A DNA stretch of 64,000 bases from assembly GCA_907163345.1 (NCBI GenBank), contig CAJQUN010000009.1:4774001-4838000 (forward strand), written 5' to 3'. A program made the position numbers and the translations under genes. The notes under the pieces were generated by a model. That model saw only the letters and a program-made list of their open reading frames with translations, did not search any database and was not told the origin of the DNA. Positions 45,561-57,240 of the stretch are shown piece by piece (positions within the stretch are counted from its first letter, which is position 1; each line of letters starts with the position of its first letter). The DNA is from Haberlea rhodopensis. Lineage: Eukaryota > Streptophyta > Magnoliopsida > Lamiales > Gesneriaceae.

Positions 45561-47142
45561 ATGTCAATTAAAGTTTTGTTGTATTGGGGAGGCAATATAT
45601 TACAAGATTCAGAATCTGTTAGATATGATCGTGGTCCGTCGAAAGGCATGACAATATCTCGCACTATTAATTATTTGCAGTTAGTGAACGACGTATATGA
45701 TATTACTGGCATCGACCGTAACCAGTTCATTCTGAAAATATATTGTAAATATATATTTAGTGATTTTTCTGGGATAAAACAAACAATTTTTCCCGTTGAC
45801 AGTGATTACAATTTAGCATGGGTATTGGATTCTGAACAAAATTATAGTTGTTTGGAGATGTATATACAAACAGAACGGAGAGATTATGATTTTATTACAG
45901 AAATGCCAACAAGTGGTAGTGGTCCATTTGTAGTAGATACAGAAATGCCACCCTCTAGGATTCAAGATGATGCTCCTATAGTTGCTGACAATATTGTTCC
46001 CGAGCCATTAGCAGACAGTTTTGTGGATTTTGGAGATGATTTTCAGACTGAACCGGAGGGAATTCCATCTGAGGATGAGTCTGATGACGATGAGGTTGAT
46101 ATTGAAGAAGTGCCAGATAATGTACCAGACACAACCACAACAAATACTCGCCCTTTATCCAACAATTCCATTCTTCTCAATGACACATCCCGAAGTATTT
46201 GGAGACTCATTAGACATTCCAACAGGTAGATGGGGGAGTTACTACGACTACTCGAAAGGGGATATCCATCTAGATATGGTTTTCAAAGATAAAGCTCATT
46301 TGCAGGCAGCTGTAAAGGATTACTCTGTACGTGTTGCGAAACGGGAGTACCGCGTTGTCAAGAGTACAAAAACATTGTGGAAAGTGGTGTGCAAACACAG
46401 TACAGAAGATATGTTTTGTAGATGGTACCTGCGGGCCTCGTTGAAGAAAAAAGTTGGTTTATTCAAAATAAACAAGTATGGAGGTTCTCACACTTGCCTT
46501 TTGAGTGAGCTGTCGGTCGATCATGCAAATTTGGACAAAAACATGATTGCTAGCTTGTTAGTGGGAATTGTTCGGCGTGATCCAGCTTACGAAATAAAGT
46601 ATGTAATTCAAACAGTGAAAGATAAATATGGATTTGAGATCTCCTATGCAAAAGGATGGTTTAGTTTACGACGTGCTGTTCAGAATGTGTACGGAACATG
46701 GGAGAGCTCCGTGAGGAAATTGCCTTACTATATGGGAGCTTTGCAAAAATGGAATCCCGGCACAGTCGTTGAGTGGGTTCACCTTGAAAATGCCAGACCA
46801 ATAGAAAAGACTTTGAATTACGTGTTCTGGGCCTTCCATCCATGTGTACAAGGATTTCAGCATTGCCGCCGGGTAATGAGCGTGGATGGAACACATCTGT
46901 ATACGAAATATCAACATAAGATGTTGATTGCCGTGGCAATGGATGCGAATAATCAAATCTTACCTTTGGCATTTGCAATTGTTGATGAAGAAAACTTTGT
47001 GTCATGGAGATGGTTTTTGGAGATGATTAGCAAGCATATTGTGAGAAGATCTGAGGGTGGTGTATGTTTGATTTCTGACCGTCATCCAGGCCTCATTGCT
47101 GCAGCCGATTGTATTCCTGCCCTCTCCCAGCAAAGTATGTGA
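45561..47142 (+). pseudogene. MULE transposase, frame-broken and C-terminally truncated
   Basis: The first frame (45561 to about 46140) encodes a PB1-like N terminus (MSIKVLLYWGGNIL) and a strongly acidic linker (EDESDDDEVDIEE). The second frame (about 46150-47142) encodes the DNA-binding zinc domain (FKDKAHLQAAVKDYSV, HTCLLS) and the start of the DDE catalytic core with VMSVDGTHLY, ILPLAFAIVDEENFVSWRWF and LISDRHPG. It therefore has the first two acidic sites and then stops at 47140-47142. The third catalytic glutamate and the SWIM zinc finger are absent, because the element changes to the antisense of the plant mobile domain gene at about 47100. Joining the two frames needs a one-base shift or a small unrecognised intron between about 46110 and 46190. 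The residual protein would bind DNA at best. Confidence 0.88.
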
Positions 47143-48575
47143 GCTATATGCCTAGTGCTCCAGTTTTTGTTGACATTTCCCCTTCTACCAACATTATGCA
47201 ATGCCTCATCCCCCGATGGTGGATCTTCTGGGATATCTTGTAGCATCCCAAATTGTCGCAGTACTCGATCAGACCGTTGCATTTCAACTATGTCGAAGAA
47301 AATCAACGGTCCCTTATATGTCCCCAACTCAGTGATTCCTTCAGTGTACTCATCAGGGTACGGCTGCCAATTAAACTGCAAAACAACATTGCTTTTACAT
47401 ACTATGAAAAGAGTATATTTTTGTACAAATTAATTTAACAGCATGCTTACTTGAGTTACTGGCTGGTCATCGAGGATGTCCCTTATGATGCGTACGGAAT
47501 GACTCCCAGTTTCTGTAAAGATTAAATGACACGACCACCTGTATATATTGAAATAAATTATTAAATGCATTCACACATAAGATCAATTATAAACAATGCA
47601 TATTTGTACTACCTTACACCATATGGAGCAGAAGGTAACACATTGTTTGGGCCGACAATTAGTGGTCCAATATCAGATCTATCGCTACCCAATTGCGGAG
47701 TCAAACTTGGGATTCGTGACCATGCCCAAATCTCATTTATTGTAGTGACATCAATAACACAAGTTAGATTGACCAGAAACATATTTTAAATATTAAAAAA
47801 AAACAAACATATTATTTACCTGTAAGAGTTGCACTGCACCACCTATAACTTTTTTCCCTTTCTCTGATGACGTGCACAACTCACGATATAAGTATGCCAA
47901 TACAGCACTGCCCCAACTATATGTACTGGCAGAGTCGATATCCTCCAACTTTTGTAAATATAATAATCTAACAAAATTGCCTGAGGAATCAGGGCACATA
48001 ATCCCCCCTAACATCAATAACGCACAACCCCTTGTGAACTTAACAACATCATCTGCTGTACTATTTTCATCCAATGGATTGAGCAGCAAATGATTATGCA
48101 AAGCAACTAATTTCAAACGTGCGCCCTTAAGGTCTGTGATGGCTGGTAAGAAACCTAAATATGTATGGCAATATTCTTGCCAATCAGGTAGAGCCCTATC
48201 AATATCAATCCCCGACACTACGATGCCATCTACTGGCAACGCCCATATTACTGCAATGTCTTGCAGTGTGATGGACGCTTCTCCTGATCTAAAATGAAAC
48301 GTGTGTGTTTCACGGCGCCATCTCTCAACTAAAGCCGTGATCAGGTGCATGTCAAGTTCAATCTTACCACACCTATAGATACCATAAAATCCAATAACGT
48401 GCAATAAATTAACAACACGTATATCTAATGGACACATATCCCAAAAATAGCTATCTGGGTTTCTCACACGAAGTATACTATCCATATCACCTGCCCATAC
48501 ATCCTCAGATCGATGTGTAGACTGCAACGACAAAAGATGTGTGTCAACCGGGCCTGGTTGTCTCATTTGATCCAT
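47082..48575 (-). CDS. plant mobile domain (PMD) protein inside the MULE
   Basis: Four exons on the minus strand, phases consistent and no stops: 47820-48575, 47613-47731, 47451-47538 and 47082-47375. They encode about 418 residues. The start is the ATG at 48575 (MDQMRQPGPVDTHLL), the usual beginning of this family, rather than one 69 bases upstream in the leader. Family wording includes YGIYRCGKIELDMHLITALVERWRRETHTFHF, GEASITLQDIAVIWALPVDG, WQEYC, FTRGCALLMLGG, WGSAVLAYLYRELC, IWAWSRIP, WQPYPDEY and RVLRQFGMLQDIP. PMD proteins (MAIN and MAIL1, and the transposon-linked set) include host factors that work with PP7-like phosphatases in silencing and genome stability. Transposon-borne members have no proven function. 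The last 14 or so residues (AGIQSAAAMRPG) are antisense to the transposase, so the C terminus is probably chimeric. Donor and acceptor sites are all GT-AG. Confidence 0.88.
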
Positions 48576-48639
48576 CCTGAAATATAATACAAAAATTAAC
48601 AACATTAAACTCAACATTACAAAAACAACCCGTCTGTCG

Positions 48640-48725
48640 CCCACCGCCGCCGCCCACCACCTGCCACCGCCGCCGTCGGCCGACGCCGCCGCCGGCCACC
48701 GCCGCCGGTCGCCGCCTCCATCTTC
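48640..48725. repeat. GCC/CCG-rich low-complexity tract
   Basis: About 85 bases of CCGCC, CCACC and CGGCC words in an otherwise AT-rich element, just upstream of the mobile domain gene start. It is a GC island of trinucleotide character and could form part of that gene's leader or promoter. Confidence 0.8.
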
Positions 48726-49014
48726 GTCAACTTAAATTTTCATATTTCACATCACAAAAATTTACTCCAACAAGTAATATACTCCCACTACATATATTAA
48801 AATCATAATTTATCTACGATACATAAATAACAAAATTAAAAAGCTTACCTTAAATATTTTGGAAATAGCTTGATTTTTGCAGAAATGTTAGGAAGAAAAT
48901 TTGAGAACGAACGGACGAAAGAATTTGCGGCGGAGGCTGAAGAACGAAGAAGAAACGAAGAAGAAGAGAAAATGAGAATGGTGCGGCGGCGTGTTTGTTT
49001 TTTAGGTTAAAATT

Positions 49015-49366
49015 CATTGGTGTCGCCATCTGAGATGGCGACACCAATAAATATTATTGATGTCGCCAACTGAGTTGGCGACATCAATATAATTTAATGG
49101 TGTCGCCATCTCAGATGGCGACATCCATATAAATTAAATTGATGTCGCCAACTGAGATGGCGACATCAATAAATTATATTGATGTCGCCAACTCAGATGG
49201 CGATATCATAAAAAAAAATTTTTTTGTTAAAGTCGCCATGTCAGATGGCGACTTCAATTGAAGTCGCCATATCACATGGCGACTTAGGTTAGTTTGATAA
49301 TAAAAAAAAAAATTCGGTTAAATTGTTAAATTATTTTTTAAAATCGATTATTTAGTTAAAAAACCC
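49015..49366. repeat. right terminal inverted repeat with palindrome array
   Basis: Seven copies of the GTCGCCAT...ATGGCGAC palindrome (starts near 49022, 49062, 49102, 49144, 49184, 49232 and 49263). In several the half-site is changed to GTCGCCAA. The outermost pair is joined by TTCAATTGAA, as on the left. The last 85 bases mirror the left end. The array is shorter than on the left. Confidence 0.9.
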
Positions 49367-49376
49367 GAATAAGGAG

Positions 49377-50130
49377 GGTGAGGGAAAAGGAGAAAACAAA
49401 TAAACTAACTCTCCTCTCTCTCTCTCTCACGCTTGATGTGTGTCTCGAGGACTATGGCTCCGTTCCAAGGGGCCCGGCCCCATATTATGGGTAGCATGGC
49501 ACAGTGAATTTTTATGGGAAAATTTCGAGTCGGTACTATTAGATAAAAGATCTTTAAGCACAGTCATTCAAAAAAAAATTCTTTCAACTATGTCCATTTC
49601 TGAACTGTCATCTCCCATCATTTACGTGTTTTTCGCTCTTCTTTAAATCAACGCAAATGCAATTTCTTCCCAATTTTGTCGCTTTAATCATCGTAAAAAG
49701 CATTCAAAACCAGAAATCATCCCTCCATGTACCCGACTCTACTGGTTCCACCCAGGTACTGGATGTAATATCACAAAGATGAATGTAATTCACTTGACAG
49801 TGCATGTGAAATCACTGAAGAGATGCTTTGCGGACAAAATAGTTCCATTAATTCACCACTTCGAATTTAATCAATGAATCAATCAAACACACGAACTCGT
49901 TTAGATTTGTGTAGCTTTTAACAGTTACTATCAGCGGGCCACTTCAATAATTGTCTTTCGCTCGAACAGAAACCAAATGTGGCGATTGATCAACAAAAAG
50001 CAAGGAGATTAAAACGGCCACAATCAGTGTTCCACATGCAAATTATTTAGTGGAGAAAGTAAGAAACTCAATTATGATCGTCAATCGTTTGATTTCCTTG
50101 CATAAAAAGCTACAACCTCATATTTGTACC
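49377..50130. other. intergenic region, nothing recognised
   Basis: A CT microsatellite (CTCTCTCTCTCT, 49410-49430) lies next to the MULE. No gene or repeat ends are visible after it. Confidence 0.45.
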
Positions 50131-51995
50131 TAAGTCTATCGGTGCATGTAATTTGCATGCACCGCTAGACTAGCGGTGCATATAAATTACATGCACCCCG
50201 CTGGGTAATTCCTTGTTTGTCTCGTGTGGTGCAAGTAAATTTCATGCACCATATGAGTCTATAGGTGCATGTAATTTACGTGTACCGATAGGCGGTGATG
50301 CATTGATGCACCAATATACTATATTTTTGGTTAAAGATAATACTTGAGAGTTTATCGGTGCATGTAATTTACATGCACCGCTAGGTAATTCATTGTTAAT
50401 CTCGTGTGGTGCATGTGTTGAGCCTTAAACGTATTAAGTTTAATGCTTAATTTATCTCCGAATTATTTATGAGTTTTGATGATCAACAAAACTTGTGTTT
50501 GTTATACTAATGTGTCTACTTAGTGTACATGTTTAGATGATTGAAATGGATTGTATGAAGAAAATCATATTGTGCAAGGTCTGGGCAGGATCGCCCCAGG
50601 CGATGGCAGCCACTCGAGACTTCACCCCGTACATCGACTGAAGCGATGCTGAGGACCGCGCGCATGGGGAGAACGCCTGAGGCGATGGCTTGATCGCCCG
50701 AGGCGATGCCTGGAACGTTTGAGGCGATAGGGACTTCGCCTGAGGCGATGAATTTTTCTAAGCAACCGAAGCTACGGCATTATTTTTGGGCGACGATCGC
50801 CTGAGGCGATTAGGACTTTGCCTGAGGCGATCTGCGAAGTTTGGTGACCGTTGGGGCGCGGCGATGGTGATCGCCCGAGGCGATGTCCGAGGCGATCTTG
50901 GAGTGATTCAAGCCTTAAGTGTAGCAACGGCTAGTAGGAGCCTTGGGGGCCTCCTACACTATAAATATGGATGTTTTGGAGCATTTTGAAGACAAGAAAC
51001 AAGTCTATAAACTACAAGAAAGCTTTGCTTATTCAAATTTATTCTAGCATTGCAAACTTCATACATTTGTGTTGTATTGGAGTTTGTAATTTATTTCTTG
51101 TGTGAAGAGCTTGTGTTCTTCGTGTTGTTACACCGTGAAGGTGTTATTCAATTTATTATAAGGTCCTCCAACATCGACGCAAGTTGGAAAATTGTAAAAG
51201 TCATCAACAAGTGAAGTTGGTGCAAGTGTGTGGCTATCCTTGGAGCCCTTAAGGCCAAGAAGACTCGTGAAGAGTGTGGGTAACTTGGGAAGAGTTGTGT
51301 GTGGCTATCCTTGGAGCCCTTAAGGCCAAGAAGACTAGTGAAGAGTGTGGTGCTCGTGAAGAGCTGTTTACTCGGGAAGAGTGTGTTTTGGCTAACTTGG
51401 AGCCCTTAAGGCCAAGTTCAATTTTGTTCTAGTGGAACATCGGTTAAAAATTTTCTAACCGGGAAGATGAGACGTAGGCGATTCATCGCCGAACTTCTAT
51501 AAAAAATTCTCGTGTTCTTTATTGCTTTATTTATATTACGCATTTATTTATTTATTCATTTTGTTTTTGCCGATTGACATTAAGTCTTCCGCAGCGCATA
51601 TTCGACTACTTTGCAAATTCACTTTAAAACGCTAAAGTAGCCAAGGAACCTCATTCACCCCCCTCTTCGGTTCCAATAGAATGTAAATTACATGCACTGC
51701 ATGACTCACATGCACCATATGAGTCTATAGGTGCATGTAATTTACATGCACCGATGGCGGTGATGCACTGATACACCAATATACTATATTTTTTGTTAAA
51801 GACATTATTTGAGTCTACCGGTGCATATAATTTACATGCACCCATAGACTAGCGGTGCTTGCTTAAAATTTATCGGTGCATGTAATTTTTTTGTTATCAT
51901 CCTTGTTGATTTACATGCACCGCTAGGTGTTGCTTGCTTAAAATTTATCAGCGCATGTAATTTTTTTCGTTATCATCCTCGTTGATTCATCCATT
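50130..51995. repeat. palindromic GGTGCATG/CATGCACC repeat, split by a solo LTR
   Basis: Half-sites GGTGCATG and CATGCACC separated by TAATTTA or TAAATTA recur at about 50151, 50175, 50229, 50264 and 50357, and again at about 51685, 51731 and 51820. Spacers such as ACCAATATACTATATTTTT occur on both sides (50310 and 51775). The array is interrupted within one palindrome by the LTR at 50416-51678. With that LTR removed, the two halves fit as one palindrome. It is probably a non-autonomous DNA element or a small satellite. Confidence 0.8.
50416..51678 (+). mobile_element. solo LTR, probably Ty1/copia
   Basis: The insertion begins TGTTGAGCCTTAAACG and ends near CCAATA, with imperfect flanks GCATG (50411-50415) and GAATG (51679-51683). 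The stretch CCTCATTCACCCCCCTCTTC (51648-51667) is typical of the end of long copia LTRs in plants. It includes about nine copies of a CGCC-TGAGGCGAT palindrome (50590-50900), a TATA-like CACTATAAATATGG (50957-50970) and a tandem repeat of CTTGGAGCCCTTAAGGCCAA (51239, 51311 and 51399). No internal retroviral genes are present, so it is a solo LTR. Confidence 0.7.
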
Positions 51996-54900
51996 CAATT
52001 GGACAATTATCGCCCGAATTTGTGTTTCAATTATGAAGTTTTCAATTTCTAAAGCTTTCCATTTGTTCCTGATTTTAAGATAGCAACGTGCAGGCGTTGG
52101 GATTCGCTATGGTACAAGGAATGAGCATCATCAATACGTAAAGCGTGATTCAATAATGTACACGATACAAGTTTTCTTCTTGTTTTATTAGTTCTTTTTT
52201 TCTCTCGGTCAAATTCAATTCAGTTTCATTTGATTCCATTCATTTAGAAGAGTTGTGCTTCGTCTGTTCAAAAAATAAAAGAAGAAGAAGAAGAGTTGTG
52301 CTTCGCTTGATTAATGCGCAAGCAGGCGAAGGAGGCGGAGGAGGGCGACACGATACTTGTTGTTGTTGGAGGGAAGGAGGCGGAGGGAGGGCGACACGAA
52401 TGGTGGAAAGTGGGTAAAATTTTGGGGATGAAGGTGTAGAGCAAATGCTATTTTAGTTATAATTAATGGACTAATTAGATTAGAGTTTGATAAAATGGAC
52501 TTATTTGAATAAGTTTTCTAAAAGATGTATTTAGTTGAAAGAAGATTTTTTTGAGAGATTTCGTTGAAAGATGTTTTAGAAAGTGTTGTTTTCTTGTAAT
52601 TTCCTCAATTTTGATTATAATATCCAATAGGACCACGACCCAATTAATTTTTTTTTAATTTTTGGAAAAAAAATTCCACAATCCTAAATTATAATTATGG
52701 CTATGTTCCTGGAACTGTCGAATATGCATTGGCTTCTTGAGAGATTGAAGACAAAAGGCAAGATTTTGGGGATGTCCCGTGGGATTAATTCATTTTTGTA
52801 AGAATAATTGTTTCTCCTCTCTAAAATATTGGATTTAAAATATTCAAATATTTTTATTGGGCTGTTGATAAATGAAATTTTTGAATATGGTATATATGTT
52901 TCCAACGTAGATTTTTTGGGTTTAGCATGCATAATTTAGGGGGCATACTTCTAAGTTTTAGTGTTTTAAAATGGGAGAACTAAATGTTTGTTTGTGAAGC
53001 AATGTAGATGTCCCTTTTGGGTCAAACAAAACCAGTGTCTTGGGACCCCAAGGCAAGTAGTCCCGATTTGAGGACTTTTGTTTGGGATTATATTTCATTT
53101 TTCAATTGTTTTACCATATTCATTGGTCAATGCAACTTTTTTTAATGCTTTGGGAATCTTTTTTTTTTCTTTTTTTTTATATGATGAGAAGGGTTTTTTT
53201 TTTTATAGTCTTTGGGTCACGGTCCAGGTTCGAACTCGAGTCGTCCCAAAGAGGAACATAAGCTTTTATCACCCGACTAAGACCGAAGACTCCTTTTTTC
53301 TTTACTAACAGAGTTGGAAGTTCCGTTAATTAAAATAATACACAATACTCTTGAGCATATCCAGGAAAATCTAAAAATAAAACCAAACAATTATGTTACA
53401 CATAACACATCAAAAGAGTCACATACATTGAAACAAATGCAACTCAATATTCAAAAAATAGTATATCTAAACATGAAACGCATTACTCGACCCGGTCTAC
53501 AAAATATATTCTAACTCGCAACGAATTCCTAGAATTGTAGGTGGGATGTAGATTGTAATTCTTTCTATTTCTCGAGGTGTAATGACAAACCAGAAGCTCA
53601 ATTATTAGCCAAACAATTTGAATGGATTTGTATTAAGAATTTAAAATCCAAATCCATCAAATCATTCAATCCAAATAGAGCCTAAAAATTCCTTCTTAAT
53701 TTTGGGGAATCCTTTGTTGAGAAAACTCATTAAAGCACTTGATTTTCACATTGTTGTTGGATATTTGTTTAGACTTTAGGCCATTCAAAGTTTGAGACCT
53801 GAGTGAATATAATCTTTTACAATTTCGAGTATTATTTCGTCTTGCATTTTAAGCATGTAAACAACATACCCCATGTTTTGTATTTTAATCATATAGATAA
53901 ATATTTTTTATTTAAAATAAATCTAAACTTATTTTTATACAAAAAAAAAGATATAATAAAAATAGATAACAGAGAATATGATATGGCACTGATTTTGAAC
54001 CGACCCACAAACCATGCAATCTCCTAGAGTTTTGGGCGAACAACAAGTTGATTGAATATTTTACAAGCATGGAACGAAGAAGTTTATTGGATTAAGCTCT
54101 CTTATAATTGACTAATCTTAATTCGCATGCTTCATGTGGGAGACTGTGTTTTGTTCCTTACCCATGTCATAGTTTTTATACTTTCAAGGTTCTTTGCAAT
54201 TTAGTTATTTAATTAATGGATTCCTAGGATTAAAGTAATCTTGTTGGGGTCATTGATGTAGAATATTCATGTCAATTAGAAATCAACGATTGATACTATA
54301 CTCAAGATATTGTCTATAAGGATAACATCAAATTTTTCGCTCGGTGAATGTATCCAAACTAGCCTAACCTATGTCCAAGTCTCCCAATTTGGTATCCTAA
54401 CATACCTACTAAACTTTATTCAATGAAGTTTCCACTAGACAATAATAATAATAATAATAAAATGGAAGAAGACACAATAGGCTGTATTTTTAACACCGGG
54501 ACTGGATTTTTTTTTTTTTTTTTTTTTTTTTTGCAACTAGTGAGTCTCTAACTTGAGACCATCCTAACAATTGGGACTACTAGTGCCACTAGGGCAAGCT
54601 GCACTGGCGACAAAATTTGCTTTTAGTCAATATTGTATGAAATTAAAAGACTTCAGGTGTGTTTTAGTGCCGCGTTATGATAAATACACACTTTGTTTGT
54701 ACAAAGCAATATATTATACACATACATATGTGTTCAATAAAAATATGAGTATAAATTTCTTATGACATATAAAATTAAGTTAGATCAATATTACAACGAC
54801 CATTTGCACAAATTTTCCATGAGGTTACCTTCTATTTTTGCTCTCTTTCATAGATACTCTTATAACAGGTGGTTTTTGCCCATTTGTCCTAAGAGATCGA

Positions 54901-57240
54901 TGATAGCAGACAATTATGTCACACCAACATTGTTTTCAAATATAAATTTGAAAATAACAAGTCTCGTAACACGGAATTCAAATAAAGCCAATCTTTATTC
55001 CACCAAAATATGTCTTTCAGCTTGAAACTATTGGTTACATAAATGTTATGAAACGAAATACATCAACGGTACCTTAAATAAGCAAAACTTAATAAAACAG
55101 CTGTCTATTGTAGAAAGATGGTGTGGCGGAAATAATTTCTTGAATTATATGTCCTCCTGTTGAATTCATGCTCTCAATTTATTTAGCAGTTTAAGCAAAT
55201 TTCAAATCACATCTATGTCTAAAATAATTAACTTCAGTGTCATAGATGCTATACTCTTTACTGTTGAAAACAAATATAAAATATTAAGTTTTCAAATTTA
55301 ATTTTCACATTAAAAATGTAACAATTTCTATACCTATATGTTTTCTGTTTAAATTGTGATTGCAAAAATATGATGGTTACCGAATAAAGAAATCACGTGT
55401 AACTCACCCGATGCAAGGTAGGATTAATTCCTACACACACTTGGTATGATATGCCTTTGGAATGGGTTTCCGCCATCACTTTATGCTTTGCAAAGAGCTT
55501 GCACTTCACCACTTGACCCATACTCGATCGTCCTTGCTACAACAAATAACAACATATTATTATAACAAAGAGAAGGGGGAAAAAGAAAAAAAAGAGACCC
55601 TTCAATTCAGATTTTGATTTGAAATCTTTCACCAAAGGGTGTAAAAAATAAGGTAGAAAAATTTTCACCAAATTTATTACTTGTGAACAAAAAATTACAT
55701 AAAGAAATCAGATTCATTTGACCTCCTAACCAGCCAAAGATCTTGTCACTGTCTTTCTTGCATTTCTTTTTGCCTACCCTTTACCACGGGACATTCTATC
55801 TTATCCCATGGGGTTATGATTCATCGGGTATATGAGTGTCCCAAATTTAATATTGTCTAGCGAGACTTATTCCCAAATTATCATTATCCTTTCGTGGTTT
55901 ACCTGTCAAATCCCCACTGTCTTTTTCCTTAGTTTTTTTTATAATATAAATGTTAATTAATTACCAATTTTGCAAGTTGTAGACTAATAGGCTTAGAGGG
56001 TTTTATTTTTATTTAAAATTATTGCTTCTCTATTTGCGACCATGGTAGATTCATGGTATTTTTTAATTATTTAGAAAAAAACTGCGTGGAAGCATCATGT
56101 CCATTTGTTAGCAAATTGAAGTTGAATATTGTTAGAAAAAAATTAATTTATTTTCATATGTCGCAATTCTTGATTTTGCTTGATGATGGTTACCAAAAAA
56201 CCTATCTAAATACATCTCTTTTAAGCACAATTATATTATAAATAGTAGGATTTAGATTATTCAGAAGACCCAAAATTGTGCCTTAAAAAAAAAAAAGAAG
56301 ACCTAAAATTGATAGAAATTAGAAAAGCATAACATATCTTCTTCCGCATTATAGTAAATGTAGAACAACAAAGGGGTTATTTAATATCGAATTCAAAACA
56401 AAACACAAGCATCATTATACATGTTCATTTCCAACCCTTTATTAATTTGATGAATATGAAATCTAATAAAGTGTTGATAATGGGGTATCCAATAATTCTT
56501 ATGTGCGCTTCTTGACGATGGTGCAGTCATCTACCATCTAAGATATAATAAGTCTGGCTCATTGGCACCCATATGGTGCAGCTCTTCATGCCCATCTTTC
56601 GCTTATTACGAGATTTTGCGCTATCACTACGTAAGTAAATAAAGTTGCATATCTGTTGTTAACAGTTAAACTTTTGGTCTAGTTTGAAGCGTTTGATCCA
56701 AACATAAATTAATGAAATAAATCATAGTTATATATAAAATTCAAGGTTTTTTCCTATAAAAATATTTAAGATTTGGTTCATCTGGAGTAGACAGTTGTCT
56801 CATTTACACCAGAGAAACTCATGATTTTGGAGAGAAGACGACTGAGAACCAGTGAGGCAACTTTTTTTACCAATAGTTCTTGAAATTCACTTAAATACTA
56901 TTATCCACACTACATTGTAATTATAAATCTAAATTGTGTAAACAGTATGCGAGTTCTCACGATGATGTGAGATAAAGGTGTTGTATTAAATTATGGACAG
57001 TTTTTGTGGCTGTTTTTGGCAAGAAACTACAGTTTGCATCGCCCACATATTCATGTGGACCTCTAGTTTTTTTTTTTTTTTGGCCAAAGATTAAGACCTG
57101 CTGGATTCACAATCTTCTAATGACCCCTCAATCTTTTAATAAAGAATTTCCTCAAAGTGGTACACACACAAGTACGTACGAATATATTATTATTATTGTT
57201 GTTGTTGTTAAGTAAATAAAAGTGAAAATTGTAAAAAAGT
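51996..57240. other. AT-rich intergenic region, no gene recognised
   Basis: Simple sequence includes GAAGAAGAAGAAG (about 52281), GGAGGCGGAG words (52329-52400), T runs at 53159-53205, and a pure run of about 26 T at 54507-54532. A GGTTCGAACTCGAGTC word at 53228-53243 may be a decayed Pol III B box. Frames of up to 87 codons resemble nothing I know and have no splice continuation. No LTR ends, terminal repeats or target duplications were found. Confidence 0.45.

Larger units (their letters stand above)
44769..49376. mobile_element. complete Mutator-like element (MULE) carrying a plant mobile domain gene
   Basis: The element (44779-49366) is flanked by the perfect 10-base duplication GAATAAGGAG (44769-44778 and 49367-49376), in the size range Mutator transposases make. 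Its ends read GGATTTTTTAACTAAATAAT on the left and, inverted, GGGTTTTTTAACTAAATAAT on the right, followed by long terminal arrays of 21-bp palindromes. Inside are a MULE transposase (plus strand, 45561-47142, frame-broken and lacking its C terminus) and a spliced plant mobile domain gene (minus strand, 47082-48575), converging and overlapping by 61 bases. It sits about 500 bases upstream of the 5-phosphatase start. The truncated transposase suggests dependence on a helper. Confidence 0.93.

Noticed and set aside
46661..47005. Minus-strand frames of about 100 codons opposite the transposase
   Set aside because: They are antisense shadows of the conserved MULE transposase. The real minus-strand gene (PMD) ends at 47082.
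50130..51995. CRISPR-like array of regularly spaced palindromic repeats
   Set aside because: The genome is eukaryotic, spacing is irregular, spacers are related to each other, and no cas genes exist. It is a transposon-type palindrome array.
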